Shown in pieces: positions 17,060 through 24,817 of a DNA stretch of 45,439 bases. Numbering within the stretch: the stretch's first letter is position 1; each line of letters opens with the position of its first letter. The stretch spans positions 1 through 45,439 of the forward strand of contig CAIVSY010000085.1 of NCBI GenBank assembly GCA_903908715.1, given 5' to 3'. The position numbers were made by a program, and so were the translations under genes. The notes under the pieces were generated by a model. It worked only from the letters and a program-made list of their open reading frames with translations. It ran no database searches and was not told the origin of the DNA. Origin of the DNA: an uncultured bacterium. Lineage in GTDB: Bacteria; Verrucomicrobiota; Kiritimatiellia; CAIKKV01; CAITUY01.

Positions 17060-17755
17060 TTAGTACCAAGTTCGCGGCACCTCTATGACATCCCCCGGTA
17101 TAACCGCGATGTCCTTCTGGCGTCCCTTCCGGATCTCATCCGTATTGATCAGGATGATCTCCGTGCCACGAATGAGCCTGATCTTGGTTGGGTCTGCATA
17201 TTCGGTAAATCGCCCGCCTCTTCCCAGGGCCTGCAAAACCGTCAGGTTACGCGTCAAAGGATAAGGCCCAGGGCGCAGGACCTCGCCCGCCAGCGAATAC
17301 TCACTCTCCGGAGGCACTATGACAACTGTAACAACCTTGTAGTATTTTTCTTCGATATATTTCTTCTCAATCATTTGCTGGGCGTCTGCACAGGATTTCC
17401 CAGCGACTTGCATGGTTCCAATCAGCGGAAGGTTCACTCGCCCCTGCTCATCCACCACGTGTGTACAGGCAAAGGGTTCCGGCGGTGCATAAATCGTAAT
17501 CTGCAGCCGATCCCCGCTCCGAAGCACACGCCCGCTGCTGGAAACCGGGTCATCGCCCCCCGCAACTGCATCACCAATCACCACTGCAGGCTTTGCAGCC
17601 GGAGATGTTCGCAAGACGTCCAGCGGAACTCGTTCCGCTTGCGGCCGATACGGGGCCAAAGGATCATCCGCCGAAGTCATGGACAAACAGCCGGCCAGAA
17701 AAAATACCAGAGAAAACCCTGCCAGCAATACCCTTATGTATGGCTTGATCATCAC
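17060..17755 (-). CDS. Wza-like polysaccharide export lipoprotein
   Basis: A 231-residue outer-membrane lipoprotein (lipobox LAGC, Cys 23). The polysaccharide export domain begins at LRSGDRLQITIYAPPEPF and includes VDEQGRVNLPLIGTMQVAGKS. An SLBB domain follows (SLAGEVLRPGPYPLTRNLTVLQAL), and the protein ends with IAVIPGDVIEVPRTWY. It would form the periplasmic/outer-membrane channel working with the Wzc-like protein encoded 19 bp upstream. It lacks the long C-terminal helix region of E. coli Wza, so it is a short version. No glycosyltransferases are present in the window. Confidence 0.9.
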   Translation of the reverse strand: MMIKPYIRVLLAGFSLVFFLAGCLSMTSADDPLAPYRPQAERVPLDVLRTSPAAKPAVVIGDAVAGGDDPVSSSGRVLRSGDRLQITIYAPPEPFACTHVVDEQGRVNLPLIGTMQVAGKSCADAQQMIEKKYIEEKYYKVVTVVIVPPESEYSLAGEVLRPGPYPLTRNLTVLQALGRGGRFTEYADPTKIRLIRGTEIILINTDEIRKGRQKDIAVIPGDVIEVPRTWY

Positions 17756-17774
17756 CTATGTCATCCCGCAAGCA

Positions 17775-19949
17775 TCAACTCTTCTTTCGAGAGGGCGCGG
17801 CTGCAGCCGAAGTCGCACTCGCTCCGCGACGTTCCCGCGTTTTCCCATACGAATAATTGTAGTACGAGTTATAGTAGTAATAATAATCCCGTGTAACATT
17901 GAGATTATTCAGCACCACCCCAAGCAGATTCCCCCCAACATTCTCCACCATCGCTTTCGCCCTTGCAGAAACAGCCTTGGGGTAACTTCGATGCTGCACA
18001 ACAAGCAGCACCCCGTCGACTTCGCTCGAAAGAATCGATGCGTCGCTAACCCCCATAATGGGCGGAGAATCGAAGAAAATGTAGTCGTACTCCCCTTTGA
18101 CCTGCGCAAGGATATCCCGCAGGTTCTTCGCATTCAGGACTCCATGCGAGACGGAAGGCAGTTTGCCGCTGGGAATGAAATCCTCATTCGGAAGAACATT
18201 CTTAAGGATCACATCATCAACATCCGCCTTTTCAAGCAATACATCCGCCAATCCCAGGCGATTGGGAACCTTGAACATCTTGTGCTGTGTAGGCCGTCGC
18301 ATATCGGAATCAATAACAAGGATTCTCTTACCCGTCTGGGCGCACACTTGGGCCAGGTTGAACAACGTCAAAGACTTGCCCTCACCGGCACCTCCGCTGG
18401 TAAAACAAAGGGTATTCCCGCCGCTCAACTTCTTGGAAAGCTCCATGTTCATGCGCAACACACGGTACGCTTCGGCATGGGGGCTATCCATTCCCTCCTC
18501 CGTCAACGGCCGCACCTTTTGAGGGATGACACCGATGATCGAAGCCCCCATAAACTTCTCAATATCCTCCACCGTCTTAACCGACGTGTCGACATATTCT
18601 ATGAAAAACACCAACCCGATGCCGCAAACGACCCCCAGAATGATGCTTAAAACAATATTGAGCACCATCTTTGGACTTACTGCATCACGCTCCTCAGGGA
18701 CTTCCGCAAAATCCACAACATCCACCGGCGTTCTGGGCAATTCCAATTCGATAGCTTCCTGGACAAGCCGCGTCTCCAATGTGTCACGAATCTGTCGCTG
18801 CCGCGCCAGTTCACTTTCCGCCTTTGCGAATGGCAAGTATCGCTCTCCATGCGCAGCAATATCCGTCTTTCGAGCCTCCTCCACATCCTTTTCGGCTGCG
18901 TCGAAATCACGGCGAGCAATCTCATAATCCGTCTGCAAACCAAGAACTTGCCCTTTCAAAGTATCGTTGATCTTCTTTCGAAGGTCTGCGACCACAGCCT
19001 GTGCACTCACCACATCCGGATGCCTCTCACCATAGGTTTCCGTCTTACGACCCAACAAGGTCTCGGCTTCCGTCAACTGCTGCCTCAAAGTTGTAAGCGT
19101 CGGATCCTGAATCACATACGCAGCAGAATACATCAAGTCGCTTCCTTCGAGCTTCTTGAGCGACTCCAAACGAATTTGGCGCTCAAGCATTATCTTCCTC
19201 GCTTGAATGCGATTCAGTTCCAGTCTCTCAAGTTTTGCATTATCCAGTGAAGTCACCGTACCCGGCTGGGACCCGGCCAGGACGCTTACATTCAAGTCCT
19301 TGCGCAAGACCTCCACGTTACTCTCGGCTTCCGCGACCTTTTTCTGTTGCGCGTGATAAGCTTCCCTCAGCGCCGTGACACCCCGTTCTGTCTCCGCGCG
19401 ATTCTGCTCCATACGATGATCCCGATATACCGAAGCAATCTCGTTGGCAATCTTTGCAGCATCGTTTCGGGCTGTCGTACGGTCCCCTTTGCGGCTGCTC
19501 CGGTAAATCCTGATCTCGATCAGATTTGTGTCACGGAACTGCTGCACCTTCATGCTTCCAACCAACGCCTTGTACGTCTCCGCTAATGACAGGGAGGCCC
19601 CATCGTCGGAATAGAGACGTCCAAAGTGCTCCTGAAGCCTCAGGTTCTGTATGACCTTGTAAAGGATCGGCCGCGACTGAATGATCTCAAATTGTGTACG
19701 CAAGAAGTACATGTCGTACACCGTCATCATCTGCCGTTCCTGCTGCTTGTATTGGAAAGGCGTAACACTGGCGGTATCCGGACGCACCGCGATTCGTGTC
19801 GAGGCCATGTATACCTTTGGCAGCGATAACGACACTATAACCCCTGCAACCACCACAAAAAGCAAAACGGCAATGACCACCTCCTTGCGGGACTTGACCA
19901 TCCGCCAATAGTCCATGAAATGCGTCATTTCCTGTGGATTCTCTGCCAT
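17775..19949 (-). CDS. Wzc-like polysaccharide copolymerase with tyrosine-kinase domain
   Basis: A 724-residue inner-membrane protein. The N-terminal Wzz domain has TM1 at ~24-44, a periplasmic coiled-coil region (~180-400) and TM2 at ~430-450. The cytoplasmic BY-kinase has Walker A SGGAGEGKS (518-526), Walker A' ILVIDSDMRRP (543-553) and Walker B YIFFDSPP (623-630). The C-terminal tyrosine cluster has nine Tyr between 689 and 701. Autophosphorylation of that cluster controls assembly in known Wzc proteins. An intrinsic terminator ends 12 bp before the start codon, so transcription may be attenuated. Confidence 0.94.
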   Translation of the reverse strand: MAENPQEMTHFMDYWRMVKSRKEVVIAVLLFVVVAGVIVSLSLPKVYMASTRIAVRPDTASVTPFQYKQQERQMMTVYDMYFLRTQFEIIQSRPILYKVIQNLRLQEHFGRLYSDDGASLSLAETYKALVGSMKVQQFRDTNLIEIRIYRSSRKGDRTTARNDAAKIANEIASVYRDHRMEQNRAETERGVTALREAYHAQQKKVAEAESNVEVLRKDLNVSVLAGSQPGTVTSLDNAKLERLELNRIQARKIMLERQIRLESLKKLEGSDLMYSAAYVIQDPTLTTLRQQLTEAETLLGRKTETYGERHPDVVSAQAVVADLRKKINDTLKGQVLGLQTDYEIARRDFDAAEKDVEEARKTDIAAHGERYLPFAKAESELARQRQIRDTLETRLVQEAIELELPRTPVDVVDFAEVPEERDAVSPKMVLNIVLSIILGVVCGIGLVFFIEYVDTSVKTVEDIEKFMGASIIGVIPQKVRPLTEEGMDSPHAEAYRVLRMNMELSKKLSGGNTLCFTSGGAGEGKSLTLFNLAQVCAQTGKRILVIDSDMRRPTQHKMFKVPNRLGLADVLLEKADVDDVILKNVLPNEDFIPSGKLPSVSHGVLNAKNLRDILAQVKGEYDYIFFDSPPIMGVSDASILSSEVDGVLLVVQHRSYPKAVSARAKAMVENVGGNLLGVVLNNLNVTRDYYYYYNSYYNYSYGKTRERRGASATSAAAAPSRKKS

Positions 19950-19961
19950 GCTGCCCTTCCC

Positions 19962-19993
19962 AAAAAACGGATGAGGCCGTTAAGCCTCATCCG
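19962..19993 (-). terminator. Strong intrinsic terminator or attenuator ahead of the Wzc-like gene
   Basis: On the minus strand a 10-bp stem CGGATGAGGC/GCCTCATCCG with a 6-nt loop is followed by six T residues. It lies 57 bp after the stop of the outer-membrane protein gene, and its T-tract ends only 12 nt before the Wzc-like ATG. The Shine-Dalgarno GGAAGGG sits directly after it. Confidence 0.85.
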
Positions 19994-20049
19994 CTTAAGA
20001 TTGCCAAACTCCTCATTCCGCGGCATCGGCACGCCACGGATCCAAGCAA

Positions 20050-21237
20050 TCAGAACGCCGCCTTCACACCCAAATCCACGACATTGCGCTCAAACGACTC
20101 GCGAACGTCGGAATCCCATGTTTCGTAGCTGTAGCCCGCAGCCAAAGACCAAACTCGATCCATCCGGAAATCCCCCCTCAAGGAAACGGATCCCAACTGA
20201 TCCGTCCCCCCGGGCAGCTCCGCGCTTTCTGCGTCATAATCACCATCGCTGAACTGCCCCTGCAGGGTTACCGTCAGGCGCCCGGTCAAATCATGGTCCA
20301 CCGCACCCCAAAAACTGGTCAACTTTTGCACGGAATAGGGCCGAACATAGGGCGCATAAAACCCATAGAGCGCACCCAGTCGCACACGGGTGGGAGAAGC
20401 CGCGCGCAACGTCACCTCTGCGGCGCCATGCAGTGTGTCCTGCGAGTCAACCTGATCATCATCATATTCCGCAGTCTGATAACCCCCCATCACTTTGCCG
20501 GTGAAGTCCGGGCTGAAAATCTTCTCAGCGCCAACTCCGTAAGTCAGGACCTGCGACCCACGCTCACGAACCTCCGACTCGTTGCTGAAATCACTGACAC
20601 CAATCATGCCAAACACGTTAACACCAGCACCCATCAGGTACTTAAGATAGGCTTCGGCCGCCAGGATATCCTCATCCTGCTCTTTTGCCACTTCCTCATC
20701 GTCATAGCGCTTCAAGACGCTCTTCCCGGAAACATAGGTGCCAACCTTCGGCGTAACCTCGGCCCCAACGCCCGCCTTGGCCGAATTCATCCAATGATTC
20801 GCGCTCTGCCTCACACTCGCACCCCCTACGGAAACCTCCGGGTCATCCGTATAAGTCAGGGTGTCTGCCAAATCAATTCCAACACGCGGGATGATCGCAT
20901 GTTTGAGATCAAACCCTAAAGACCCATACATCTCCTCGTCGTTCTGGGGATTCCCCTCGGCTGTACTCCTCGGATTGCTATGCCACTTCACACTCGGCAT
21001 AAGGAACAGGTTCAGACGGGTGCGGTCACCATCCCTCCACCGCAGATCACCACGAACTTCGCCCGTCAGATCCAAGTTGGACTCCTTTTCCCCAGCCACT
21101 CCATCACGGTTGTCCGTGTATTGCGCACTTACGCCTGCAGAAACAGCCCATGGATCAGTAACCGGATCCTGAGCCCATGCGGTCATGGCAGCAGCCATAA
21201 CAAAAAGAAACCCTGTTGCTCCAGTTATCGCTCTCAT
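20050..21237 (-). CDS. Outer-membrane beta-barrel protein of a polysaccharide locus
   Basis: A 395-residue exported protein. ATG 21237 is chosen because GGAGGAG lies 7 nt upstream. The signal peptide ends AWA before QDPVTDPW. The rest shows alternating hydrophobic/polar strands with many Tyr/Gly/Asp and a C-terminal strand (ERNVVDLGVKAAF) ending in Phe, the usual barrel-insertion signal. It resembles the EpsL/porin-like barrel proteins of exopolysaccharide loci. It lies upstream of the Wzc/Wza-like genes but is separated from them by a terminator. Confidence 0.8.
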   Translation of the reverse strand: MRAITGATGFLFVMAAAMTAWAQDPVTDPWAVSAGVSAQYTDNRDGVAGEKESNLDLTGEVRGDLRWRDGDRTRLNLFLMPSVKWHSNPRSTAEGNPQNDEEMYGSLGFDLKHAIIPRVGIDLADTLTYTDDPEVSVGGASVRQSANHWMNSAKAGVGAEVTPKVGTYVSGKSVLKRYDDEEVAKEQDEDILAAEAYLKYLMGAGVNVFGMIGVSDFSNESEVRERGSQVLTYGVGAEKIFSPDFTGKVMGGYQTAEYDDDQVDSQDTLHGAAEVTLRAASPTRVRLGALYGFYAPYVRPYSVQKLTSFWGAVDHDLTGRLTVTLQGQFSDGDYDAESAELPGGTDQLGSVSLRGDFRMDRVWSLAAGYSYETWDSDVRESFERNVVDLGVKAAF

Positions 21238-21288
21238 TGAATACTCCTCCGCTTGCAATTGGATCACCTAACTCTGTCCAGGTCGCTC

Positions 21289-21317
21289 ATTCTTGCGGAG
21301 GACGACTTGCAAGTCAA
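21289..21317 (-). promoter_or_regulatory. Probable promoter of the polysaccharide-export region, with overlapping palindrome
   Basis: On the minus strand there is a -35 TTGACT (21317-21312), a 17-nt spacer and a -10 AAGAAT (21294-21289), about 45 nt before the barrel gene's start. The perfect 12-bp palindrome GACTTGCAAGTC (21304-21315) covers part of the -35, so a regulator may bind there. A possible divergent promoter lies at TTGAAT 21338 / TACAAG 21360. Confidence 0.45.
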
Positions 21318-21419
21318 CCCAAATCCCCCGTTTTCTCTTGAATTCTGTCACGACTTCGCTACAAGGTTTGACGGGAAATAACAAAAGATGAACCCCACTC
21401 TAACCATTTGGCTACAAGT

Positions 21420-21755
21420 ATGAAAGCGTTGTTAAACTTTTCTCTCTGCCTTGCGTTGCTGGCATGCTGCGGATGCAGGACTCCCACGGCAAACGACAAG
21501 GGAGAGACAATATGCATTTCGCTCCTGCCATCCGGCAACCTTGATACAGGAGAATCCCAGCTTCCAAAAACGCAACTCGTTCGATGGCTAAGCCATACAG
21601 GCGCCACAAAACAGTCTATTATCATTATCCAGATTCAGGATAAGACGGAGTTGGCCGAAGTATCATCCCTGACCAGTCTGCTCGCTTCTGCAGGCTACCG
21701 CTTTGTGTATTTCAAACGCCCCCAGCACGCCAAATCGTCCGTCACCGCCAAATGA
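21420..21755 (+). CDS. Small lipoprotein of unknown function
   Basis: A 111-residue protein starting at ATG 21420; an in-frame TTG at 21408 is less likely. The lipoprotein signal has LLAC (Cys 16) in a Cys-rich junction. The mature part ends IIIIQIQDKTELAEVSSLTSLLASAGYRFVYFKR, which resembles the periplasmic half of ExbD-like proteins (a strand, then a helix-strand ending in a Gly-Tyr/Phe turn). The TM segment of ExbD is replaced by a lipid anchor. That similarity is tentative. It is divergent from the barrel gene and convergent with a tRNA. Confidence 0.6.
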   Translation: MKALLNFSLCLALLACCGCRTPTANDKGETICISLLPSGNLDTGESQLPKTQLVRWLSHTGATKQSIIIIQIQDKTELAEVSSLTSLLASAGYRFVYFKRPQHAKSSVTAK

Positions 21756-21779
21756 AATCCAGAAAAACCCTCGGCGTAG

Positions 21780-21853
21780 TGGGCCCGGCAGGGCTCGAAC
21801 CTGCGACCAAAGGATTATGAGTCCTCCGCTCTGACCAACTGAGCTACGGGCCC
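21780..21853 (-). tRNA. tRNA with anticodon CAT, probably tRNA-Ile2 (lysidine) rather than Met
   Basis: A 74-nt cloverleaf with acceptor GGGCCCG/CGGGCCC, anticodon loop CTCATAA and T-arm GGTTCGAGCC. The G1:C72 pair excludes the initiator tRNA. C4:G69 and C5:G68 in the acceptor stem are TilS determinants typical of Ile2(CAT), and the variable/T region resembles that class. The discriminator A is followed by CTA, so CCA is not encoded, unlike the other two tRNAs here. Confidence 0.85.
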
Positions 21854-21997
21854 GCGCGTCCTTTTTCAAGGAAGGCTGTATTATGCCTTTGCGCACGGTC
21901 CGAGCAAGAAGTTTATCGCACCCTGCGCACCCATCACTCCGCACGGATCAGATGAAATCAGCCACCTGACTTCCGAGGCGCCACAAGCCCCCTCGTT

Positions 21998-22351
21998 TTA
22001 TCGCTGTATTGCTGTCGCCATCCCTTCAGCCTGCCCTTGATCACGCACCGTGATAATGTTATTGCCCACCTTGCCGGTGGACTCATACACGGCTGACAAC
22101 CCGGCTGTTGAACGGATGACTCCCAGGTTCGGGTTACTCACTGTCCAGATCAAGGGTAACGCCAGTTCATTGCTGGCAACACCCGAGGCCGTGAACGTCT
22201 GTATCGCCAGGCTTCCCTTCAACTCAGGGGATGCAGGGGTCACAGTAATAACCGTATCGGAAGACTCTGTGGTTTCACAACCGAGACCGCAAAACCATGC
22301 GATTCCGAGTACCATTACACAAGCAATCAATCCTTGAATTCCATGCTTCAT
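21998..22351 (-). CDS. Small probable lipoprotein with an Ig-like (Big) domain
   Basis: A 117-residue exported protein. ATG 22351 is preferred over a much longer upstream frame because a strong GGAGGAGGAG precedes it and a signal sequence begins there. Cys 25 follows a hydrophobic stretch, but its lipobox (GLGC) is weak. The mature part (ITVTPASPELKG...LPLIWTVSNPNLGVI...VYESTGKVGNNIITVRDQ) matches the pattern of bacterial Ig-like domains. It is the last gene of the pilus operon, 55 bp after the PilX-like gene, and could be a surface or pilus-associated factor. Confidence 0.65.
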   Translation of the reverse strand: MKHGIQGLIACVMVLGIAWFCGLGCETTESSDTVITVTPASPELKGSLAIQTFTASGVASNELALPLIWTVSNPNLGVIRSTAGLSAVYESTGKVGNNIITVRDQGQAEGMATAIQR

Positions 22352-22406
22352 AGTCTCCTCCTCCTTTTCCGCTTTCGATCCGCCATCCCACTCAGACCCA
22401 GTGCCA

Positions 22407-23867
22407 TTATGGCGGCACCTGCCTCCACTGCGTCCACCAATAAGCGCTGTATTTGTCCTCAAATAAATCATCCCAGACAAACCGCGGGTCAAATTTGACG
22501 TGCAGACCAAATCCCTTGTTGGGAGGCGGCTCATCGCTTGCCCCGGCAGGCTCCGGCCCGGTCAATCCCCGCCGGTATTGGGTCAACGTTCCATAGACCC
22601 GTATCACAGGCTGCCCAACTCCCGCACCGGAAACATCGTTGTTTCGCGCACAGAATCCATAGTAGCGATCCGTCGCGCTATCCGCATCACCACACACCAT
22701 GATTGCGGAATGCACATCCACCTGCTGAACCCTCCGCGGATCCGCATCCACGATCACCTCCGTGGGCGAAGCCATGATCATCGAGTCGGTGACGAGATTG
22801 GTGTCGAACGTCGGGCCCCAGGGATCATTGGCTCCTCGTGCCGTCCAATAGAGAATGTTGGAACTGATGGAGATGGTATTGGTCGCCAGGAGCATCACTT
22901 TCCCCTGGACCATGCCCTGGACCCCAGCCACCGTTCCGTTGATCAGGTAATAATTCCAGCTGTCGACCACATTCGTCCTGATAAAGACGTTGGTGGTTGT
23001 CGGGGATGAGGCGATTCTCACCCGGTTCGTCTCGAGCCATACAAACACGGCCCCTGATGTCACCACACCTTCGGCCATGGCCTCCTGCCTCCATGATTCA
23101 AAGATGTTGGAACAAGCGCCAATGTTGATCGGAGGCGCACCCAGAACCGGATCGTCCGGCCACAACGTCGAGTCCGTTGGATGCCAGAAGATCGTGTTGT
23201 CGTTCCTGATATTGCCCGCATAATAGACACTTTCAGCGACGGATGCCGCCATCCATCCCCAACTCACCAAGGGTATATTCCCGCCTGTTTGCTGGGCCGG
23301 GCCAACAATGTTGAACTGCGAGTTAACGTAGACAGGCCCATCCACCCAGTCATACCACCCATAGAAATTGCGCTTTCCGTCTGGCGTCGTTTCCATGCCG
23401 TTCGCCATCGCGTAACTGGCCCCCAGGACCTGTAGTGCCGCATGACCTTGGAGAGCCCGGACCACCCCTCCGGCAGATGTCCCGTGGGATGTCACCGTGT
23501 AATGCTTCTCCGCATGGCCGCTTTGCGAAACATCCACGATGTCAACAGAGTATGACCCAAAGCCTGTTGTGCCCGTAATCACATTCGACCCCACCCGGGA
23601 AGGCGACATATCTTCAAAGGGAATCCGCTGTGACCCCAGTGCCCGAGCATGAGCCAGTCCAGCCTCAGCTGCCCAGAAGGCATGTTCCGCGCCGACGCTT
23701 TTGGCCACCTCCACCGCATTGTACTCCCCCAGCCGGAGCAAACCGATCCCCAGTATGGCCACCAGCAGAACGACCAGCATGGCCAGCCCGAGGACCGCGC
23801 CGTCACGCCCCCCGAACCGGCGCTGCCGAGTGAACCCCCGGGACCAACTTGTGCGTTCCGCCTTCAT
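22407..23867 (-). CDS. PilX-like type IV pilus assembly protein
   Basis: A 486-residue protein whose N-terminus RDGAVLGLAMLVVLLVAILGIGLLRLG matches the PilX N-terminal type (no prepilin Gly-Phe cleavage site; a hydrophobic helix followed by AFWAAEAGLAHAR). The long C-terminal region (~150-486) is beta-rich with many Asn, Trp and Tyr and looks like a surface-exposed module, much larger than Pseudomonas PilX (~195 residues). It lies 9 bp after the PilW-like gene. Probably a minor component of the pilus initiation complex. Confidence 0.75.
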   Translation of the reverse strand: MKAERTSWSRGFTRQRRFGGRDGAVLGLAMLVVLLVAILGIGLLRLGEYNAVEVAKSVGAEHAFWAAEAGLAHARALGSQRIPFEDMSPSRVGSNVITGTTGFGSYSVDIVDVSQSGHAEKHYTVTSHGTSAGGVVRALQGHAALQVLGASYAMANGMETTPDGKRNFYGWYDWVDGPVYVNSQFNIVGPAQQTGGNIPLVSWGWMAASVAESVYYAGNIRNDNTIFWHPTDSTLWPDDPVLGAPPINIGACSNIFESWRQEAMAEGVVTSGAVFVWLETNRVRIASSPTTTNVFIRTNVVDSWNYYLINGTVAGVQGMVQGKVMLLATNTISISSNILYWTARGANDPWGPTFDTNLVTDSMIMASPTEVIVDADPRRVQQVDVHSAIMVCGDADSATDRYYGFCARNNDVSGAGVGQPVIRVYGTLTQYRRGLTGPEPAGASDEPPPNKGFGLHVKFDPRFVWDDLFEDKYSAYWWTQWRQVPP

Positions 23868-23876
23868 TGTCCTGCT

Positions 23877-24329
23877 TCAGTTCCGTGCGAATATCCTCGT
23901 TCGTATCTCGTCCTGCCTCTGGCCGTTGGACAACTGGATCGTGATCTCCACCGTCCGCTCATTTGAAACCGCGGAAAAGCCGGTTACCGTCGTGATCACA
24001 TCCCTCCCGTCATACCTCAACGCCGTCCCGCTACGGAGAAAACTGTGCCATCCTCCATTGACATCCTGGTAGCTCACAACGTTGTTGGTCGAGACCGACA
24101 CTCGGCCCCGGACCGCCTCCCGCAACTGCCAATGCATCAGCCGTTCCACCACGGCACCGTCCCGCTGAAGATCCGCATCCGCCTTGCAAGCCTTCCACCC
24201 CTTGTAACCGAAGGTCAGCATGGCACCCACAGTCAGCGCCAGCACAGCCCCCGCTACCATGCCTGCAGTGAGTTCCACAAGGGTGAAACCCGCACAGCTC
24301 CGATCTCTGATTAGCGAGAGCCGATTCAT
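23877..24329 (-). CDS. PilW-like minor prepilin
   Basis: A 150-residue prepilin starting at ATG 24329, which overlaps the upstream stop (ATGA). The cleavage site is CAG-FTLVELTAGM: Gly 14 is followed by Phe +1 and Glu +5. A hydrophobic helix follows, then a beta-rich head. It is processed by prepilin peptidase, whose gene is not in this window. Position among pilV- and pilX-like genes supports a minor pilin role in priming pilus assembly. Confidence 0.8.
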   Translation of the reverse strand: MNRLSLIRDRSCAGFTLVELTAGMVAGAVLALTVGAMLTFGYKGWKACKADADLQRDGAVVERLMHWQLREAVRGRVSVSTNNVVSYQDVNGGWHSFLRSGTALRYDGRDVITTVTGFSAVSNERTVEITIQLSNGQRQDEIRTRIFARN

Positions 24330-24817
24330 GGGGCCACCAGCGTCTCCACACCCACCCATTGATTCGCAAAATACCCGGCCTGGACCCTTATCCGCAGGGC
24401 GTCACAACTGCCATCACCGCTCGGGGGAACCAGATCCACATACTGCAGGGTTGTACGCATGGGCATGGCCATTCCCGAAACGGGACTTGTTTCGCCGGGA
24501 TCGCTCGTCGCCTTGTCCCACCGCCCCGTCGCGTTGTTCCAGGTGATGTACCATGTCGTGTAATCCTGCCCTATCCCGTTTGTCAGTTGTGAGTAGTAAG
24601 AAGCACGCAACGCCTCCAGCCGCCCACTGGCCGCCGCAAGTGCGATCCCCTTGTTGCGCTGCACGAGCAAGGTCCCCCGGCTCTCCGCCAGATACGAGCC
24701 GCCTGCGATCGCCAGCACCATAAGGACCACTATTCCGATCATCACCTCTACCAGCGTGCCGCCTGCCCGCTCCCGCACCGGAGCCCTTCGGCCAAATATG
24801 CCCGTCGTATGCATCAT
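24326..24817 (-). CDS. PilV-like minor prepilin with unusual +1 residue
   Basis: A 163-residue prepilin. The motif is RAG-GTLVEVMIGIVVLM: cleavage after Gly 19 would leave Gly, not Phe or Met, at +1, while Glu +5 is kept. A disulfide-poor head follows. The start overlaps the PilO-like stop in an ATGATG arrangement (24814-24817); Met 1 or Met 2 could be used. It is coupled to the PilW-like gene by ATGA. Confidence 0.78.
   Translation of the reverse strand: MMHTTGIFGRRAPVRERAGGTLVEVMIGIVVLMVLAIAGGSYLAESRGTLLVQRNKGIALAAASGRLEALRASYYSQLTNGIGQDYTTWYITWNNATGRWDKATSDPGETSPVSGMAMPMRTTLQYVDLVPPSGDGSCDALRIRVQAGYFANQWVGVETLVAP

Noticed and set aside
16436..17896. 486-codon open frame on the plus strand
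   Set aside because: It runs antisense over the coiled-coil and Wza-like genes; its composition (poly-Val, long Ala/Ser runs) is the shadow of their codons and there is no start signal.
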